Source of the DNA: an uncultured Lentisphaeria bacterium
GTDB lineage: Bacteria; Verrucomicrobiota; Lentisphaeria; JABSQK01; CAJWLW01
NCBI GenBank assembly: GCA_913042885.1
Contig: CAJWLW010000172.1
Location: 1 to 9,999, forward strand
Length of the DNA stretch: 9,999 nt
Direction: 5' to 3'
The notes beneath the pieces were generated by a model. The model did not search any database. It was not told the DNA's origin and saw only the letters and a list, made by a program, of their open reading frames with translations. Positions within the stretch are counted from its first letter, which is position 1, and each line of letters starts with the position of its first letter. Shown here one piece after another: positions 7,018 through 9,999 of this stretch. Made by a program: the position numbers and the translations under genes.

Positions 7018-8987
7018 TGCTCTGCTCCGGATTCAAGGCATGCGTGTTTCAGCGACACGGGCGCCAGGTCCATGGTGGCGCCGAAGAGGTCGAGGTGCTT
7101 TGTCTCATCGGTCGGATTGTAGAACAACACTTTACCGCCTTCAAACAGTGTGGCGTACACGCCGTCCCACCGACAGGCAATGGCGGGGGCATCCTGCTTT
7201 GCGGCGTCAAAGGTCGAGAGACGATAGACGACGTCCCGCAACAGGTCGTAGTAGGTCTGTCTTTTCTCCCAAGTCCCGGCAAACATAATGCCCCAGCCCT
7301 TGCCTGTCGAGCACGCCCAAACCGCCGCCGCCTCTTGATTGCCGACCAGGACCCGGGCACCCGCGGCGATCCGGGAGCACACCTGGTCCGTCGCCACGCC
7401 CTCGTTCTCGGAGGAATGTTGCAGAAAATGTTCGTACGCCGTTTCAATCGGCAAACATTTTTCCGTCGATTCAAGCGCTCCGGCGATGCCGAAAATTTCG
7501 CGCCACGGGGCGGGATCGCCGTCAACCGTTGCGACATTTCCCAAGTCGTAGGTCACCGCCACACCGCCGGTGCCGCCCCATTCGGCGACGGACTCGAGCG
7601 TTGATGCCTCGACCGTATCGCCTTCGAGAAAAACGAGCACCCGGTACTGGCTCAGCGCCCCGTCGGCGATCATCCGCTCGTCCACGATATCAAAGTCAAA
7701 GACTTCGCGCAGGGTTGCGGCTGCTTCCCTGAAACGCTGGGGATAGTCCACCTGCAACGGGTCTTCATTGGCGTTCAGAAGGTGATAGGTCGTCGGATAG
7801 AAGAGAGCCACGTCCGTTATCGGTCTCTCGGTGGTAAGGTAACAGCCGTAGTCCTCGTACGCCCTGGCAACGGTCGGCTCCAGCGGGTTCCAGGCCCAGT
7901 CGTAGTAAGCGGCGGCACCACACGATACGGCTTCGAAAATGCGGCCGACCGTGCCGGCAGCATCGACCGTGTACGGCGGCTCGGACCAGAAAGGAACGCC
8001 GTAGAATTTGCAGGCGCTGCCGATACGTTTGAACATCGTGGCGTAGTTCTCGGCAAACGGCAGATGACAGCCGTGGCTGGACCTTATCTCGATCCCGAGC
8101 TCGTTTGCAGCTTTGGCCAGGCCGGACTGGTCCTGCCCCATTCGCGGGTCTTCGCAGGGGCCGCCGAGCAGCCAGAACAACCGAGTGGCCGGCAAATGCT
8201 GCTGCGCCACTCTCGCCGTTGCCACGGAAAAACGCACCATCGAATCCATGTACCACTGAACGAAGTCCAGCCAGTAGCGCTTCTGCTGCTCCGATACCGG
8301 ATAAGCGATGTCCGTCTCTATTTCGAAGCCTGTTGTCCAGGCGCTGTTGAGCTTGGCCAACGATCCGTACTTGTCGACCATCCGCCGGCGGAAATCTGCC
8401 CGAGCAAACTCGTCCTGACACCACCATCCCGGGTGATCATGCGCGTCCCCGAAGCGGTCCCGCCACTCTTTGGCCTCGGCCGCATGGAACGCGCGGTAGC
8501 CCGTTGGGTACTCGTTTTCGCCGTAATCGCCGTGGACCCCGACCCAGAGCGCCGAGATTTGACCGCCGTATTGACGGGCGAGGGCGCGATAGCCGCGATC
8601 CTTGAATTCCACGGCGCCCGGATGCCAGATCGACCAGCCCGGGAAGGGGGCATTGTGCGCCATACATCGCAGCGGGACAAACTCATACGCTTCCTGGAAC
8701 CAGGGCGGCGGGACGTGAAAGTGAGCGGCCAGCGACCATTTGGCCCCGGCCGCGGTGCAGGCCCGATGATGGGTATCGGTGACCTGCCAGTCCCAGACAC
8801 CGTCGCCAATCTCATTGGTGCCCATCTGATCCAGGTCGGTTTGAAAAACGCTGAAACCAAGGGCCCGCAGTCTCTGCATCTCCTCCGCACTCAGAATGAG
8901 AGAAGCAGAAGTCATCTCGATCGCCGTCATCTTCTCGGCGGGATGTCCTGTTCTTTTCGCATCGATCGTCGACGTTGCCAGGAGCAT
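7005..8987 (-). CDS. GH42-like glycoside hydrolase (beta-galactosidase-type architecture)
   Basis: About 660 residues, probably a cytoplasmic glycosidase releasing sugars from imported oligosaccharides. The order of domains is that of GH42. A TIM barrel comes first: LGFSVFQTDLDQMG, then GDYGENEYP at 153-161 with the likely acid/base Glu 157 (Glu 159 is the alternative). KYGSLAKLNSAWTTGF at 206-221 follows and matches the GH42 pattern after that residue. FWSEPP carries the likely nucleophile Glu 336, and GAAAYYDWAWN closes the barrel. A trimerisation-like alpha/beta domain (about 390-480) and a small C-terminal beta domain follow. No signal peptide is visible. The start is uncertain. I use ATG 8987 because a promoter-like pair lies just above it. 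TTG 9023 (AGGA seven bases upstream) and ATG 8930 or 8915 are alternatives. The gene leads the tight operon with both phosphoesterases. The catalytic segment is unlike standard GH42, so the family could be a neighbouring one. Confidence 0.85.
   Translation of the reverse strand: MLLATSTIDAKRTGHPAEKMTAIEMTSASLILSAEEMQRLRALGFSVFQTDLDQMGTNEIGDGVWDWQVTDTHHRACTAAGAKWSLAAHFHVPPPWFQEAYEFVPLRCMAHNAPFPGWSIWHPGAVEFKDRGYRALARQYGGQISALWVGVHGDYGENEYPTGYRAFHAAEAKEWRDRFGDAHDHPGWWCQDEFARADFRRRMVDKYGSLAKLNSAWTTGFEIETDIAYPVSEQQKRYWLDFVQWYMDSMVRFSVATARVAQQHLPATRLFWLLGGPCEDPRMGQDQSGLAKAANELGIEIRSSHGCHLPFAENYATMFKRIGSACKFYGVPFWSEPPYTVDAAGTVGRIFEAVSCGAAAYYDWAWNPLEPTVARAYEDYGCYLTTERPITDVALFYPTTYHLLNANEDPLQVDYPQRFREAAATLREVFDFDIVDERMIADGALSQYRVLVFLEGDTVEASTLESVAEWGGTGGVAVTYDLGNVATVDGDPAPWREIFGIAGALESTEKCLPIETAYEHFLQHSSENEGVATDQVCSRIAAGARVLVGNQEAAAVWACSTGKGWGIMFAGTWEKRQTYYDLLRDVVYRLSTFDAAKQDAPAIACRWDGVYATLFEGGKVLFYNPTDETKHLDLFGATMDLAPVSLKHACLESGAEHWRA
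7025..7028 (-). promoter_or_regulatory. Ribosome binding site for a TTG start
   Basis: GGAG on the minus strand sits seven bases before TTG at 7017, inside the last codons of the upstream glycosidase gene. Only this start yields a complete signal peptide, since an in-frame TGA lies at 7033-7035 and no ATG or GTG lies between. Confidence 0.65.
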
Positions 8988-9011
8988 TGGGCGGCCTGCC
9001 CACGGGCTGTC

Positions 9012-9039
9012 ACTATATATCAATACACTGTCCTATAAA
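9012..9039 (-). promoter_or_regulatory. Possible sigma-70 promoter of the glycosidase-phosphoesterase operon
   Basis: On the minus strand TTTATA (9034-9039, four of six to TTGACA) is followed after 16 bases by TATAGT (9012-9017, five of six to TATAAT). It lies in the only strongly AT-rich patch of the window, next to a run of eight A:T pairs at 9037-9044. A start of transcription near 9005 would fit the ATG at 8987 or a later one. It was found by eye, and an AT-rich stretch gives such matches easily. Confidence 0.35.
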
Positions 9040-9080
9040 AAAAATATCTCATGAGGCGCGCACCAAAATCCAACCTAAGT

Positions 9081-9105
9081 CAAATCTGCGGGTTTCGCAA
9101 ATCTG
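9081..9105 (-). repeat. Ten-base inverted repeat forming a hairpin in minus-strand RNA
   Basis: Read on the minus strand, CAGATTTGCG and CGCAGATTTG flank a loop of AAACC. All ten positions pair in RNA if two G-U pairs are allowed, whereas the plus strand would have two mismatches, so the structure favours minus-strand RNA. CAGATTTG is also a direct repeat. It lies 164 bases after the GH38 stop and about 60 bases before the glycosidase. It could be a weak or processing-type 3' end, or a copy of a dispersed intergenic repeat. Confidence 0.45.
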
Positions 9106-9240
9106 TCTGCGCCGAATGCGGAGAACGCGAAAGCTCAGTGGCGCGGCTTGTCCGCGTCCGCCGGGGTGTCTTATTCGCCAATCATTACGATTCATGGTCT
9201 TCTGATCAGCTTCTGCATTGCTCTTCTACCGGCTTTCTCG

Positions 9241-9261
9241 TTTCACCGATCACCGGTCACC
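9241..9261. repeat. Three tandem 7-base repeats of the form nnTCACC
   Basis: TTTCACC, GATCACC and GGTCACC follow one another with no gap, starting eight bases beyond the GH38 stop. The last five bases are identical in all three units. The array is too short for a claim of function. It may be a remnant of a heptamer repeat scattered in intergenic DNA. Confidence 0.5.
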
Positions 9262-9268
9262 TGCGTGT

Positions 9269-9999
9269 TCAGCCATCTTCCCTGAGTACCAGCGTTGTCA
9301 ATTCGAATGGTGCGAGCGACACCTTGAAACGGTCTTTCGTTACCGCGACAGCCTGGTTGTTCTCCCCGAAAATGTCGGTGGCGCGTACATCTTGCAGCGG
9401 GAATCTGCAAGTGACTTCCGTTTCTACCGGCTCGGGCAAGCTGTTCCAGAGGCGCAAGAAAACAACGCCTTTGCGTTGGAACAGGGTTGTTGCCAGGACA
9501 CGCTCGTCGGCAATCTGCATGAACGGCTGACGCACGTCCGGTGCAAGGCGGCCGCAAACTGTCGTCGCGTGCACGGGCGTGCGCACCTCGGCGGCGCGCA
9601 ATACCGACCCCGCCGTCACCCAATCACCGCGATGCGGGATGAGGGAATAGTCGAAGGCAATTTTACCGCTCAACGGATAGGGGCCGTACCGATATGCACT
9701 GTTGCCCGAGGCCAGAATCAGTGACAATCCGATGTCCTTTCCCGGGGTGCGGCAATAGCCGATATTGCCGCAATTGATCAACGTCATACCAACGTCCCCA
9801 TTGGTCAGGCAGCCAAAGCTCTGGCCGGGAATCGTCTGCCGCGAAGAGCGCTCGACCGACAACGGGAAGTCGGTGAAAAATTCACCGGGGAAAGAAGGAT
9901 TGAAGTGGACCCGCACGGCACCGACATTGTCCCACTCCATGTAGAACTCTCCCGTTTCGTCCGATTGCTTCGTGGATGTGTCCTTGTCGAAGTCGATCT
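9269..9999 (-). CDS. C-terminal part of a GH38-type alpha-mannosidase (5' end outside window)
   Basis: The frame is open to the right edge, leaving 242 visible residues and a TGA at 9269. The Met codon at 9940 is internal, because residues before it (DETGEFY) continue the same beta-sandwich. The visible part matches the C-terminal region of GH38 enzymes, which remove alpha-linked mannose from glycans. It shows FPLSVERSSRQTIPGQSFG, then GMTLINCGNIGY, then IPHRGDW at residues 120-126 (the family's YPHxGDW-like motif). It ends with VVFLRLWNSLPEPVETEV and SLAPFELTTLVL, which correspond to the final beta domain. The Asp nucleophile and metal-binding His residues belong to the N-terminal domain, which is not in the window, so activity cannot be judged. 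It lies upstream of the glycosidase-phosphoesterase operon on the same strand. A related family with a GH38-like tail is possible but less likely. Confidence 0.8.
   Translation of the reverse strand, partial: IDFDKDTSTKQSDETGEFYMEWDNVGAVRVHFNPSFPGEFFTDFPLSVERSSRQTIPGQSFGCLTNGDVGMTLINCGNIGYCRTPGKDIGLSLILASGNSAYRYGPYPLSGKIAFDYSLIPHRGDWVTAGSVLRAAEVRTPVHATTVCGRLAPDVRQPFMQIADERVLATTLFQRKGVVFLRLWNSLPEPVETEVTCRFPLQDVRATDIFGENNQAVAVTKDRFKVSLAPFELTTLVLREDG

Larger units (their letters stand above)
8988..9268. other. Intergenic spacer between GH38 and GH42-like genes
   Basis: This is the largest gene-free stretch. It holds the promoter-like pair and A:T run at 9012-9044, a hairpin at 9081-9105, a weaker GC-rich plus-strand hairpin at 9140-9158 (CGCGG-CTTGT-CCGCG core) and three 7-base repeats at 9241-9261 just after the GH38 stop. 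No small gene with a good ribosome binding site is visible. It probably ends the GH38 transcript and starts the next operon, but I see no classic intrinsic terminator with a T run directly after a stem. Confidence 0.5.

Noticed and set aside
7782..9038. Plus-strand open frame of 418 codons
   Set aside because: It is antisense to the GH42-like gene, which has coherent domain order and catalytic motifs.
9037..9044. Run of eight A:T pairs as an intrinsic terminator
   Set aside because: No stable stem lies directly before the T run on the minus strand or suits the plus strand. An AT-rich promoter region fits better.
9051..9530. Plus-strand open frame with a CAECGERE segment suggesting a zinc site
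   Set aside because: It has no ribosome binding site, it overlaps the conserved GH38 C-terminus on the other strand, and one Cys pair is not enough for a zinc-binding call.

Overview
The window is a GC-rich piece of bacterial DNA carrying carbohydrate-catabolism genes, cut at its right edge inside a gene. No taxonomic marker is present. The mixture of an exported pectate-lyase-3-type beta-helix protein, an atypical Gfo/Idh/MocA oxidoreductase, GH38 and GH42-like glycosidases and exported calcineurin-type phosphoesterases, with Shine-Dalgarno sequences and some TTG starts, resembles glycan-degradation loci of the PVC superphylum (Lentisphaerota, Kiritimatiellota, Planctomycetota). That placement is an inference.

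Layout. Left block, minus strand: an atypical Gfo/Idh/MocA oxidoreductase (896-1942) followed 30 bases later by an unrecognised 239-residue protein (146-865). A 98-base divergent spacer (1943-2040) separates this pair from a plus-strand gene for an exported beta-helix protein with a C-terminal CBM9-like domain (2041-4011). That gene converges, across 76 bases, on the right block, which lies on the minus strand. In order of transcription the right block holds the C-terminal part of a GH38-type alpha-mannosidase (9269-9999, 5' end outside the window), a 245 to 281-base spacer with an AT-rich promoter-like patch and small repeats, a GH42-like glycosidase (7005-8987), and two paralogous exported metallophosphoesterases (5362-7017 and 4088-5365). 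The last three genes overlap by 13 and 4 bases and look translationally coupled.

How they may work together. The glycosidases, the exported beta-helix protein and the oxidoreductase fit breakdown of a complex glycan followed by oxidation of a released sugar. The two exported phosphoesterases suggest that the substrate, or something near it, is phosphorylated, but nothing in the sequence fixes the substrate. The most unusual point is the phosphoesterase pair: the downstream copy keeps its metal-site motifs, while the upstream copy has lost the motif I Asp and both the Asn and His of GNHD (now GDRD) and carries an extra C-terminal beta-rich region of about 230 residues. This looks like an enzyme plus pseudoenzyme pair. 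I found no tRNA, rRNA, CRISPR array, insertion sequence or phage gene.
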